DNA of 39,101 nt, from assembly GCA_039679645.1 (NCBI GenBank), contig JBDKUO010000003.1, positions 1 through 39,101 on the forward strand. The letters are read 5' to 3'. Source of the DNA: Armatimonadota bacterium. GTDB taxonomy: Bacteria; Armatimonadota; UBA5829. The notes beneath the pieces were generated by a model that made no database searches, was not told the origin of the DNA, and saw only the letters and a list, made by a program, of their open reading frames with translations. Shown here in pieces: positions 1 to 7,569 of this stretch (position 1 is its first letter; each line of letters begins with the position of its first letter). The translations under genes and the position numbers were made by a program.

Positions 1-26
1 TTGCGTCTGACGCGAAGGAGGAACCC

Positions 27-776
27 ATGTCGTTCACCACGCCACTGCCGGACTCAAAGATCAACCAGACCGCACGAAACAGACTCGGCGAAGCCATCTA
101 TCTGCTCGCCCACATCATCCGCAAGGCAGATTGGAAGACAGGTAAGCTGCGCACCTCTCGCATTCGGATAGCGCAAGAAACAGGTTTTCCCGAAGACACA
201 ATTAAGCGATGGATGCAGCGCCTGGCCGATGTTGGTGAAATAATATGCAGACAAACGCTCCGCGGCACTGAAATCACCATCGCCGACTACGAGGCGATAG
301 CTCGAACACGCGGAGTAAGAAAGAGCAGGGTAAAAACCGATCCCATGCGGGTCATATCCGACCCGGATGAACCGCAAAAAACGCACTCCATGCGGGTCAA
401 TAATGACCCGGATCATGTATTAAGAATTCTTTCTCAAAATAAAGAGAAGAATTCTTTTCTGTCTTCTACTTCGGTGCATGAAGAACTATCCGATGGTGTA
501 AACGACCAGCCCCGGTGTCCTGCTCAACACACTGAGGCGGATTACGAGAGGCAGGAAAGAATAGCCAGGGAGTATATGGCAGGCGCGGATGAGGACACAC
601 GCCAAAAGCTCATTGATGCGGCGCTGGAGTCTATGGAGAGTGACCCAAGGCCTTTTTTGCGCATATTCGTCAGAAGAGACGAGCAGGGCAAGCGGGAGTT
701 TGTCTCTCAATCAGGTGATGGGCCGTTGATGACACGTATTGGCCTGCTGCTGGAGACCGGTCCGAAATGCATTTAG
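27..776 (+). CDS. winged-helix replication-initiation-like protein
   Basis: The 249-residue protein has an N-terminal helix-turn-helix region (about residues 15-75), including a stretch reading ETGFPEDTIKRWMQRL. This resembles the N-terminal DNA-binding domains of phage and plasmid replication or replisome-organiser proteins. A low-complexity linker follows, with two copies of a DPMRVxxDPD-like motif near residues 105-130, then a helical C-terminus. The ATG follows a strong GAAGGAGGA Shine-Dalgarno, so the start is secure. It stands alone, and its stop codon abuts a dispersed palindrome. The adjacent nuclease-like gene and the internal repeats point to a mobile-element remnant or accessory replicon gene. 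It could instead be a generic HTH regulator. The fold is fairly clear; the replication role is inference. Confidence 0.55.
   Translation: MSFTTPLPDSKINQTARNRLGEAIYLLAHIIRKADWKTGKLRTSRIRIAQETGFPEDTIKRWMQRLADVGEIICRQTLRGTEITIADYEAIARTRGVRKSRVKTDPMRVISDPDEPQKTHSMRVNNDPDHVLRILSQNKEKNSFLSSTSVHEELSDGVNDQPRCPAQHTEADYERQERIAREYMAGADEDTRQKLIDAALESMESDPRPFLRIFVRRDEQGKREFVSQSGDGPLMTRIGLLLETGPKCI
343..413 (+). repeat. two 26-nt in-gene repeats, iteron-like
   Basis: Two 26-nt units (343-368 and 388-413) share 12 identical 5' bases and 9 identical 3' bases around a variable 5-nt core. They start 45 nt apart and are in frame. Each contains GGGTC and GACCC as an inverted repeat. An AT-rich stretch with two AAGAATTCTTT-like tracts follows at 420-470. 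Repeats beside AT-rich DNA inside a replication gene resemble the lambda O arrangement. A plain protein repeat is the alternative. Confidence 0.5.
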
Positions 777-800
777 CCTCCAGGAAAGATTCCTGGAGGC
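776..800 (+). repeat. class A palindrome, copy 1
   Basis: CCTCCAGGAA and TTCCTGGAGG form a perfect 10-bp stem around a 3-nt loop, directly at the stop codon of the upstream gene. It is the most diverged member of a family also found near 2219, 21902, 23319 and 33564. No U-tract follows on this strand, so it is not a standard terminator. Confidence 0.75.
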
Positions 801-921
801 ATAAAAACACTCTGTTCGAAAGCAGCATCGTATGCTGGTTGAGCATCGGGAGAAGGGTTTCCCGATACAACGAAGACGATTGATTGCATCAAGCATTAGG
901 TTATTTTTTCCACCTGTTGTT

Positions 922-1650
922 TTATTTGTTGGTACCAGCGAGCTTGTGCCGGACTATATTCAGATCATCTTGTGTTCTGATGATGCGTTTGTTCGGAGTA
1001 TGCGAAAAATCGCTGTATGCTATCTCAATCAACGTGATGCCGTGCTGAGGCAGTACGTTCCGACGTCTTTGATCGTATATATGTCTTTGTTCTCCCCTGT
1101 TAACTCCGCTAACCGTCTGGTGCCTATCAAAGAAAGCGACCTTTTCATAGTGCTGTCGTTCACGATACTCGATTACCAGATCTAATGAAGGGTAGTATGC
1201 GTCAACTGGCAGTTCTTTACACCGGCCATTCTTGTTAGGATCGCCATGAAGAAAACTAAACTTATGCTGCCTGAGAGCTTTTTGACCAAGGACTGTATCA
1301 CAAAGATCAATTACATAAAACTCATCCCTATCGTGATTTCTGGTGCTATCCGCTCGAGTTATGCTTCGAGTAAGGTTGTGCACCTGAAAAGATAAGTCTG
1401 TTTCTAAGCTAGTATAGCCATCCCCGTATTCGTCACACAAGATGATTCTGCCCTGCCTGATAAGCCAATCTATGTCATCGGCAGATTCAATGCCAGGATA
1501 GTCTGATATATAGAATCCGAGCTTGCGAATCTTTCCGCGTAGGCCAACCTGGTCTTTTGGTGGCGCAGCAGATTTCTCTCGAAGTAGTTGCTTAATTTGA
1601 TCCAACTCAGATCTCGTGAAACGATTTTTCCTTTTATGATTCGGCTCCAC
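922..1650 (-). CDS. VSR/DUF559-like restriction-endonuclease-fold protein
   Basis: The 242-residue protein carries an N-terminal helical region with the string IRKLGFYISDY. Its C-terminal half reads like a PD-(D/E)XK nuclease of the VSR/DUF559 type: D150 after LPV, then VIEYRERQH (E161, Q166, H167), then YDQRRRNVLPQHGITLIEI, which matches the YD..R...L...G...I.I pattern of that group. The start is GTG, preceded by AGGAG at 7-nt spacing. It is convergent with the replication-like gene and has no methyltransferase beside it. It could be a solitary restriction or repair nuclease, or an accessory gene of a mobile element. The fold call is moderately confident and the substrate is unknown. Confidence 0.55.
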   Translation of the reverse strand: MEPNHKRKNRFTRSELDQIKQLLREKSAAPPKDQVGLRGKIRKLGFYISDYPGIESADDIDWLIRQGRIILCDEYGDGYTSLETDLSFQVHNLTRSITRADSTRNHDRDEFYVIDLCDTVLGQKALRQHKFSFLHGDPNKNGRCKELPVDAYYPSLDLVIEYRERQHYEKVAFFDRHQTVSGVNRGEQRHIYDQRRRNVLPQHGITLIEIAYSDFSHTPNKRIIRTQDDLNIVRHKLAGTNK

Positions 1651-1750
1651 TCTGCTTCTCCTAAGCTCCTGATTTCGTATGCTACATGAATAGCGCTAGC
1701 CACCTAACCTCGAAATCTAAATCAATCGCCAGGCGTCACAATGCCACTTA

Positions 1751-2182
1751 TCACTTAATAGCCAGTATCAGCACACCGCTGGCGACCATCGCAATTCCGA
1801 TCCACTCGCGAGGCATCGGTCTTTCGCCAAGAAATACGCAGGCAAAGATTGCAACGAGCACTACGCTTAACTTGTCCACGGGGGCCACTTTAGAAGCGTC
1901 GCCGATCTGGAGAGCGCGGAAGTAGCAGACCCAGGATGCGCCGGTAGCCAAACCCGATAGACCCAGGAACAGCCATGTTTTTGAAGGCAGCGCAAACGGG
2001 TTGCTCCACTTCCCGGCAAGCCAGATAAAACATGACAGCACGACCAAAATTATTACCGTGCGAACAAGTGTGGCCAGATCGGAATCGACCCCTTTTATGC
2101 CGACTTTTGCGAAGATGGCGGTCAGCGCTGCGAAGACTGCTGAGAGCACAGCAAAATAGAACCAACTGCTTGATGAGTTCAT
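1751..2182 (-). CDS. single-domain EamA/DMT transporter
   Basis: This 143-residue integral membrane protein has about five transmembrane helices and one EamA repeat. Typical DMT permeases have ten helices and about 300 residues. Telling stretches are VFAALTAIFAKVGIKG near the N-terminus, a middle SGLATGASWVCYFRALQIGDASKVAPVDKLS region (positions about 85-115) and LGERPMPREWIGIAMVASG near the end. Short EamA proteins of this size are known and presumably work as dimers, so it need not be a truncation. The chosen ATG is internal to a longer reading frame: the extra N-terminus would be encoded by a dispersed palindrome, and AGG lies upstream of this ATG. The substrate is unknown. Confidence 0.8.
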   Translation of the reverse strand: MNSSSSWFYFAVLSAVFAALTAIFAKVGIKGVDSDLATLVRTVIILVVLSCFIWLAGKWSNPFALPSKTWLFLGLSGLATGASWVCYFRALQIGDASKVAPVDKLSVVLVAIFACVFLGERPMPREWIGIAMVASGVLILAIK

Positions 2183-2218
2183 AATGTTTACCTGCCATAA
2201 CTTCAGTATTTTAAAAAA

Positions 2219-2247
2219 ATCCCTCCAGGCAAGATACCCGGAGGGAT
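2219..2247 (+). repeat. class A palindrome, copy 2
   Basis: ATCCCTCC pairs with GGAGGGAT, with an inner stem interrupted by one A-C mismatch and the conserved AAGATA loop. It lies between the stop of the oxidoreductase gene and the start of the EamA gene, both on the minus strand. Its loop orientation is the same as in all other class A copies. Confidence 0.75.
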
Positions 2248-2263
2248 GCATCATACAAGTGAT

Positions 2264-3544
2264 CTACTTCACTATGTCAACCACCCTGCGCTCAACTCTC
2301 GCCCGGTCCGCACCAAAACCTATCAGATGGCCGTAGATAGAGTCCTCAAGGCTGGTGCATGAGATCGAACGGGGCTCACCCAGGAGCGTGCGCACAAAGT
2401 CGCCTACAAGGCGCAGGTCTCCGCCGCCATGAGCGTCATTGGTCACTTTCGTCTCGACTCTCTCTTCTGACCACTCATGGCCTCTGCGGGCATCGGGATG
2501 GCGGACTATAAAGTATCCGTCTTCCAGCACTCCCTGTATCTCACCCTTTGTGCCGATGAGATGCATGGACCTGCATGGCTTGGACGTGCCGCCGGTCATA
2601 TTGTGAGACGCGGTGGAGCCGTCAGAAAACTCTATCGCCACGCTCTGGTGATCGACCACGTCGTTATCACACCGCCATACGCAGCGTCCGTGCGGATTGT
2701 CCGTAGCCAGAGACTTCATCCGGTTCTCTTGAGTCTGTTCCTGGTCCTCTATATCCTGCCAGGCATAATATCCCCAGATACCCTGCTCTATATAGTTCTT
2801 CTTTGCTGAGTATGGGCAGGTCTTTTCGATCTTGCAGTCCACCACGCAGCGCTCGCCTGAGCCCTCGGGCGCGTTCTCGCGTTTGAACTGCATCAGGCTG
2901 CCGAAGCTTGCAACCGCCTTTGGTGGAATCCCGCTTTTCATCCACGTGATGAGGTCCAGGTCGTGGCAGCATTTGGACATAAGCATTGTGCTGCCGTATT
3001 CGAGCCGGTTCCACTTGCCGCGCACGAATGCTGTGGCCATATGGTGGTAGCTGACGTTCTCCGCGGTCATCACGCTGACCAGGTCCCCGATCTCACCAGC
3101 CGCCACTTTCTCGCGTATCTTGGCGTAAAATGGAGCATATCTGAGCACATGGCAGATCATCACTGTGCTGCCGCACTCTTTGGCGACTGCATAGAGCTGC
3201 CTCACTTCCGCCTCGCTGGTGGCTATCGGCTTTTCGAGGAGCATGTCATAGCCCACTTTGAGCAGAGGGATTGCTGTGGGCACATGCTGGAGGTCCATGG
3301 TGCCGTTTATCACTGCATCGGCCAATTGCCCCTTTGCGGTAAGCTCATCAGCGGACTCAAAGCACATATCCGAGCCGAAACCGAAGAGTTCGGCGGCCTG
3401 CCGGCGGCGATATTCATTCGGGTCCGCAACACCGACTATTTTCAGTTCGTCGGGGTGCTGGATCGAATACTTGGAATACGCGATGCTGCGGTGTCCCGCG
3501 CCCACTATTACAGCCGTGATCGGCTTGTTCTTTTTGGCTGGCAA
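2264..3544 (-). CDS. Gfo/Idh/MocA-family oxidoreductase
   Basis: An NAD(P)-dependent sugar or polyol dehydrogenase-type protein of about 426 residues. The N-terminal Rossmann fold starts ITAVIVGAGHRS. The family EKP motif appears as LLEKPIAT, and the C-terminal substrate domain has the HDLDLI stretch (CCHDLDLITWM). A Cys-containing insert (CVVDCKIEKTCPYS) could bind metal, as seen in some larger members. The best start is TTG at 3544, because AGAGG precedes it by 7 nt; an upstream TTG at 3568 has no ribosome site. The substrate cannot be told from sequence. It may be co-transcribed with the EamA gene, but a palindrome and about 80 nt separate them. Confidence 0.85.
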   Translation of the reverse strand: MPAKKNKPITAVIVGAGHRSIAYSKYSIQHPDELKIVGVADPNEYRRRQAAELFGFGSDMCFESADELTAKGQLADAVINGTMDLQHVPTAIPLLKVGYDMLLEKPIATSEAEVRQLYAVAKECGSTVMICHVLRYAPFYAKIREKVAAGEIGDLVSVMTAENVSYHHMATAFVRGKWNRLEYGSTMLMSKCCHDLDLITWMKSGIPPKAVASFGSLMQFKRENAPEGSGERCVVDCKIEKTCPYSAKKNYIEQGIWGYYAWQDIEDQEQTQENRMKSLATDNPHGRCVWRCDNDVVDHQSVAIEFSDGSTASHNMTGGTSKPCRSMHLIGTKGEIQGVLEDGYFIVRHPDARRGHEWSEERVETKVTNDAHGGGDLRLVGDFVRTLLGEPRSISCTSLEDSIYGHLIGFGADRARVERRVVDIVK

Positions 3545-3651
3545 TTTCTTAATCCTCTTTATAAACAAATGCTACAGTAAATAGTAGCACTTAATCGAAA
3601 GTCTCACAATGGCAGTGTTATTGGGGCTTTGCGTTTATCATTGACTATGAT

Positions 3652-3776
3652 GGGTAAGGATCTCCGAATCCTTACCCGAGAACCAGTGCCGGATCTCCGA
3701 ATCCGGCTATTCCAGCAAAGGTTGTGGAGTTCGGAGACCCCAATATGGCATTAAGTTGGCGATTCGGAGATCGCCA
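3652..3776. repeat. class B hairpin cluster (four units)
   Basis: Unit 1 (3652-3677) is GGGTAAGGAT / ATCCTTACCC with loop CTCCGA. Unit 2 (3688-3707) is GCCGGAT / ATCCGGC with the same loop. Unit 4 (3757-3776) is TGGCGAT / ATCGCCA with the complementary loop TCGGAG. A weaker unit 3 lies near 3724-3742 with loop TCGGAG and one mismatch. Stem sequences differ but remain paired, while the loop is constant. Units 3 and 4 are preceded by GTTG. Confidence 0.75.
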
Positions 3777-3854
3777 CCTATCAGGGACCCCGCTGCCGAA
3801 GCCTCCGGACAGTCGTACCTGTCAACCCTGAGCTTTTACAGCACTCGTTTATCA

Positions 3855-3884
3855 TTGACAACTGCTCGCACTAGAAAGTACCAT
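3855..3884 (+). promoter_or_regulatory. sigma-70-type promoter for metG
   Basis: TTGACA (3855-3860) and TACCAT (3879-3884) are separated by 18 nt. Transcription would begin near 3891. This rules out the longer reading-frame start at 3883 and supports the ATG at 3922. Confidence 0.55.
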
Positions 3885-3921
3885 GACATATGTTTACCAA
3901 ACCGAAAGGTCGCTTTTTCAA

Positions 3922-5862
3922 ATGTCAAAGAACACTTACTACATAACAACGCCGATATATTATGTCAATGACGTTCCGCACATCGGTAACGCCTACACGA
4001 CAATTATCGCCGATATCGTATCAAGGTACCGCAAGCTCAAAGGAAGCGGCGCATATCTGCTGACAGGCACGGACGAACACGCCATCAAAGTGGCTCAAGC
4101 CGCTGCTGACAAGAACCTGCCGACAAAGGAGTTTGTCGACGGCCTGGCCGATAAGTTCAAGCAGGTGTGGGCGAGTCTCGATGTCAAATACGATGATTTT
4201 ATCCGCACCACCGAGCCGCGTCACGTTGATGTGGTCAAGGCAATATTTAAGCGACTTCTCGACCAGGGAGATATCTATAAGGGTGAGTATCAGGGTTGGT
4301 ACTGCGTGCCATGCGAGACATTTCTGGCGGAATCCGACCTTGTTGACGGCAAGTGCCCCGAGTGCGGTCGAGCCGTAGAATGGGTGCATGAAGAGAACTA
4401 CTATTTCAAGCTCTCCGCATACGGCGACAGGCTCCTGGACTATATCGAGTCTCACCCGGGTTTCTTGCAGCCGGAGTTTCGCAAGAATGAAGTCGTCAGC
4501 TTCATCAAACAGGGGCTGCGCGATATCTCAATTACCCGTGACAATAAAGGCTGGGGCATTACCGTTCCGGGCGATGAGAGTAAAGTTATCTACGTCTGGT
4601 TCGATGCGCTCATCAACTATATCAGTGCGATCGGTTACTTGAGCGATGACGAAAAGTTCAACTCTCTCTGGCCGGCCGATCTGCAGCTTATGGGCAAAGA
4701 TATCTTTGTGCGGTTCCACTGCACATTCTGGCCCGCTATGCTGATGGCTTTGGGGCTGGAACAGCCTAAAACTTTGTTTGGTCATGGTTTCTGGACGATC
4801 AACGGTGAAAAGATATCCAAGTCCAAGGGCAATGCAATATCTCCAGCCAAACTCGCTGACGATCTGGCAGCCGAGTCAGGTGCGGCGCGCGGAGTATGCC
4901 TGGATGCAGTCAGATATTTCGTGGCCAGGGAAGTGACCTTCGGCGTAGACGGCGACTTCTCGATAGCGTCGTTCAAAAATCGATTCAACTCCGACCTTGC
5001 AAATGACCTTGGAAATCTCTTAAACCGCACACTGAGCATGCTGGGCAAGTACTTTGACGGCTCGATACCCGACCCGAAGGGCTTTTCGGGCGGGCTCAAG
5101 GATGTCATAGCGCAGGCCGCCGAGACGGCGGGGCAGACGTGCGATAGGCTGGAGTTTACCCGCGCTCTGGAAGCTATCTGGCAGATGATAGGCGCGGGCA
5201 ACAAATATATAAACGACATGAAACCCTGGGAGCTTGAGAAGCAGGGCAAGACGGATGAACTCGCGGGTGTGCTCTATTCAGCGCTCGAAGTCGCGCGCGC
5301 GGCGGCGATTATGGTCTCACCGTTTATGCCCTCGACTGCTAAGGAGATAGCTCGCCAGATAGGGATAGCGGATACGTTCGGATCGCTGAAGTGGGCGGAT
5401 ATTACCGCACCGAACTCATTGGCACCAGGCACCCGCACTCAGGGCCCGGACCCTATATTCCCGAGAATCGATACAAAAAAGAAGAAAGAGGCTGTTAAGG
5501 TGGAAGAAAAACCACAGGAAGCTCCAAAGACCGAGGAAACGATATCATACGATTACTTCAGCAAGCTGCAGATACGGATCGCGGAAGTAAAATCCGCCGA
5601 GAAGGTCGAGGGAGCCGATAAGCTCCTCAGGCTGCAGATAAGCCTGGGAGATGAGGAGCGCCAGATAGTGGCGGGTGTCGCTCAATACTATGAGCCGTCT
5701 TCTCTGGTGGGCAGGAAGATCGTGCTGCTGGCGAACCTTGAGCCTGCCAAGATAAGGGGCGTCGTCTCAAACGGCATGCTCCTGGCAGCCTCGGATGCCG
5801 AAGGGCGTGCGGTATTGCTTCAGCCCGATTCGGATGTCCCGGCAGGATCGAAAGTAAGGTAA
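3922..5862 (+). CDS. metG: methionyl-tRNA synthetase
   Basis: Charges tRNA-Met with methionine in the cytoplasm. The class I signature appears as PIYYVNDVPHIGNAY (HIGH box as HIGN) near the N-terminus, and KMSKS appears as KISKSKGN. A zinc-knuckle-type connective region has CVPC and CPEC. The anticodon-binding helical domain is followed by a Lys/Glu-rich linker and a C-terminal Trbp111-like tRNA-binding domain (last ~110 residues, from YDYFSKLQIRIAEVK), the usual dimerising module. Length (about 646 residues) fits the family. The ATG at 3922 begins MSKNTYYITTPIYYVND, as in homologues; the longer start would lie inside the -10 box. It stands alone, convergent with the GGDEF gene. Confidence 0.95.
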   Translation: MSKNTYYITTPIYYVNDVPHIGNAYTTIIADIVSRYRKLKGSGAYLLTGTDEHAIKVAQAAADKNLPTKEFVDGLADKFKQVWASLDVKYDDFIRTTEPRHVDVVKAIFKRLLDQGDIYKGEYQGWYCVPCETFLAESDLVDGKCPECGRAVEWVHEENYYFKLSAYGDRLLDYIESHPGFLQPEFRKNEVVSFIKQGLRDISITRDNKGWGITVPGDESKVIYVWFDALINYISAIGYLSDDEKFNSLWPADLQLMGKDIFVRFHCTFWPAMLMALGLEQPKTLFGHGFWTINGEKISKSKGNAISPAKLADDLAAESGAARGVCLDAVRYFVAREVTFGVDGDFSIASFKNRFNSDLANDLGNLLNRTLSMLGKYFDGSIPDPKGFSGGLKDVIAQAAETAGQTCDRLEFTRALEAIWQMIGAGNKYINDMKPWELEKQGKTDELAGVLYSALEVARAAAIMVSPFMPSTAKEIARQIGIADTFGSLKWADITAPNSLAPGTRTQGPDPIFPRIDTKKKKEAVKVEEKPQEAPKTEETISYDYFSKLQIRIAEVKSAEKVEGADKLLRLQISLGDEERQIVAGVAQYYEPSSLVGRKIVLLANLEPAKIRGVVSNGMLLAASDAEGRAVLLQPDSDVPAGSKVR

Positions 5863-5912
5863 TAGCTGAGAGTGGAGAGCTAAGAGCCGAGAATTGCCAC
5901 TGCTCTATTCTT

Positions 5913-5936
5913 GGTCAGGATTTCCGAATCCTGACC
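5913..5936 (+). repeat. class B hairpin
   Basis: GGTCAGGAT and ATCCTGACC pair perfectly over 9 bp around loop TTCCGA. It has the same loop class as the 3652-3707 units, with a different stem that stays paired. It lies just after metG. Confidence 0.75.
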
Positions 5937-5964
5937 CTTTCGCGTTCCGTTGTTTCGAGTATAA

Positions 5965-6024
5965 AGCTGAAAGTGGAAAGCAACATACTCCGGACTCTCC
6001 ACTTTCCACTCTCCACTTTCAGCT
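5965..6024. terminator. large inverted repeat between convergent genes
   Basis: AGCTGAAAGTGGA (5965-5977) and TCCACTTTCAGCT (6012-6024) give a perfect 13-bp stem with a 34-nt loop. It lies between convergent metG and the GGDEF gene and is followed on the plus strand by ATTTTATTAG. A bidirectional terminator is plausible. AGTGGAAAG-like units also occur at about 5868-5885 and 37342-37370, so it may be a dispersed repeat. Confidence 0.45.
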
Positions 6025-6030
6025 ATTTTA

Positions 6031-7314
6031 TTAGCTTGCTTTTTGCAGCTCTCGGAAGCTGTGAACAAGGTTGGGTCCAAGGAACCGTCCCTGGTTCAGC
6101 GCGCGGTGCGCGGCGTTGATGATGTCTTCGGGAGTTGATCCATGCTCAGGAAAAGTGGATATACCCACGCTCACGGAGAGCGGCCTTTCTTTAAGCCCGG
6201 CATTTGCTACACTGTCATGCAGCCTCTGCACGATCTCCTCGGCTTCCTGTGCGGGGGCTTCCGGAAAAACTGCCACTAACCTGGTGGCGGAATAGTTGGC
6301 GACCAGGTCATAGTCGCGCACTTCGGACTTAAGCTTCTCACCCATCGCCACCATCGCCTCACGCGCAGACTCATCTTTCTTCTTTGGATTGTTTTTGAAC
6401 TCGTCCAGATCAAAGACCGCAACGGAAAGGGGCCTTTCGGCTCGTTCGGAACGGCTCAGCTCGTTTTGCAGAAACATCTCAAGATAGCGCTTGTTGGCCA
6501 GCCCTGTCACCGGGTCCACAAAAGCCGAGCCGGATTTTCTTTGCGGCTGCAAGTCGGGTTTTTGCTCTTCCTGAACTGTTTTCCGCGGCTGCAACTGCTG
6601 CTTTGGTCGTGCGAACAATGCTCCACATGCAAGCGCCGCCGGAACAGACAGAGCCAGCAAAACATATGACGGAGCAATGGCATACAGCACGGCCAGTGCA
6701 TAACCGGAAAAGATGCACAGTGACCAGCCTGCCGCAACAGAGAAGGCGTTCGGAAAATGTTCCGTTACCGGCTCGGAAGACTTGGACTTAGGGGTAATTG
6801 CGGCCAGGAACGCATTCGCGCCGATATAGACTATGGCTGCACAGAGCAGGGGCGCAAATGAATCCGCCTGTTGAGGCCGAATTTCATTGCCCCCTGACAC
6901 TACGTAGATACAGGATGAAAGCGAACACACCGCAGCAGGCTTTAGTATTTCATAAAGGACCAGGTGAAGAGGTCTCTTAGCAGGGTTTTCGACCGCAAGC
7001 CGAACGGCTGCCCCCAAAGCGGCGGGCAGCGAGGCTCCAAACGGCCCAAGGGCGAGCGCCCCCGCAAAGAGCACGCAGTGAGTCAGCGAAAAACGGATCG
7101 ATTCATCTTTCCACCGACCGTGTATCTCCACCGCGAACGGGTTCGCTGCCGCTGCCAATGCCGCAATCGATAGTATACGCCACTCCAGCCCCGAGCTAAA
7201 GAGCGCACTTATTATGCACCCCAGCCCAGCGGCGCAAACCAGGCACATTACCAGTCCTGCCGATACCCTCGTATTCGGGCTTGCATCGATATTTTTTGTA
7301 GAGTCTTTATCCAT
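6031..7314 (-). CDS. membrane protein with degenerate GGDEF domain
   Basis: The 427-residue protein has about six hydrophobic segments in residues 17-235, a charged linker, and a C-terminal GGDEF-family domain (about 265-425). DPVTGLANKRYL and FDLDEFK are conserved. The catalytic GGDEF signature, however, is replaced by SATRL (342-346), so cyclase activity is very unlikely. The allosteric I-site RxxD (R333, D336) remains exactly five residues upstream of the signature position. Such proteins usually act as c-di-GMP receptors, so that is the likely role. It is the third or fourth gene of a minus-strand set headed by a c-di-GMP riboswitch. The ATG has only weak ribosome-site support. Confidence 0.85.
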   Translation of the reverse strand: MDKDSTKNIDASPNTRVSAGLVMCLVCAAGLGCIISALFSSGLEWRILSIAALAAAANPFAVEIHGRWKDESIRFSLTHCVLFAGALALGPFGASLPAALGAAVRLAVENPAKRPLHLVLYEILKPAAVCSLSSCIYVVSGGNEIRPQQADSFAPLLCAAIVYIGANAFLAAITPKSKSSEPVTEHFPNAFSVAAGWSLCIFSGYALAVLYAIAPSYVLLALSVPAALACGALFARPKQQLQPRKTVQEEQKPDLQPQRKSGSAFVDPVTGLANKRYLEMFLQNELSRSERAERPLSVAVFDLDEFKNNPKKKDESAREAMVAMGEKLKSEVRDYDLVANYSATRLVAVFPEAPAQEAEEIVQRLHDSVANAGLKERPLSVSVGISTFPEHGSTPEDIINAAHRALNQGRFLGPNLVHSFRELQKAS

Positions 7315-7368
7315 TGTTTTCGCATCTGAACGATGCGGATATAAGTTCTCACGCGAAGCAACTTATGA

Positions 7369-7551
7369 TTATAGCAACGCGTGGTACTTAATATATACCT
7401 TACATGCCCGGCAAATTGAGAGATCAGAATTTGGGCAGCACGGTTTTTCTTGAATTTCCCAGCAATTCAGGCCCTCTTTGTAACCGCGGCACGAAAGATA
7501 GAAACTTGCGGGACACCCGCGATACGCATAGTTGCTGCAAGTGCTTTTCAT
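7369..7551 (-). CDS. small Cys-rich protein
   Basis: This 60-residue protein has eight or more cysteines in a zinc-finger- or Fe-S-like arrangement: CSNYAYRGC, then LSCRGY, then GLNCWEI, then PCC, and finally SICRACKVYIKY. The C-terminal CxxCxVY ending resembles small conserved proteins I have seen with NCWE motifs, but I cannot name a family. ATG at 7551 is preceded by GAGAGGAAAGAAT, a good ribosome site; a GTG 15 nt upstream is inside that site. It lies 18 nt after the HD-GYP gene and before the degenerate GGDEF gene, so it is probably co-transcribed and may have a role in c-di-GMP signalling or redox sensing. The role is inference. Confidence 0.65.
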   Translation of the reverse strand: MKSTCSNYAYRGCPASFYLSCRGYKEGLNCWEIQEKPCCPNSDLSICRACKVYIKYHALL

Positions 7552-7569
7552 ATTCTTTCCTCTCACGGA

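Larger units (their letters stand above)
3545..3921. other. intergenic region with class B hairpins and metG promoter
   Basis: This 377-nt divergent gap has no convincing ORF. It holds a cluster of hairpins with TCCGA/TCGGA loops (3652-3776) and a sigma-70-type promoter for metG. The 14-mer CGTTTATCATTGAC occurs twice (about 3631 and 3846); only the second copy has a plausible -10 box. No T-box motif is seen. Confidence 0.6.

Noticed and set aside
832-1185. A 117-residue plus-strand frame
   Set aside because: It runs mainly antisense to the nuclease-like gene and shows no motifs or ribosome site.
1751-2182. EamA gene as a truncated pseudogene
   Set aside because: Single-repeat EamA proteins of about 140 residues are a known class, and the frame has a proper start, ribosome site and stop.
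2477-3584. Long plus-strand frames opposite the first oxidoreductase
   Set aside because: They are shadows of a strongly conserved minus-strand gene with clear family motifs.
3614-3650. A second GEMM-like GCAAAGC core on the minus strand
   Set aside because: Only the short string ACGCAAAGCCCC is present; the GGGCAAACC half, tetraloop hairpin and 3' arm are missing.
3545-3921. A T-box leader for metG
   Set aside because: No TGGNACCRCG-type antiterminator sequence is present, and the mapped-looking promoter leaves only about 30 nt of leader.
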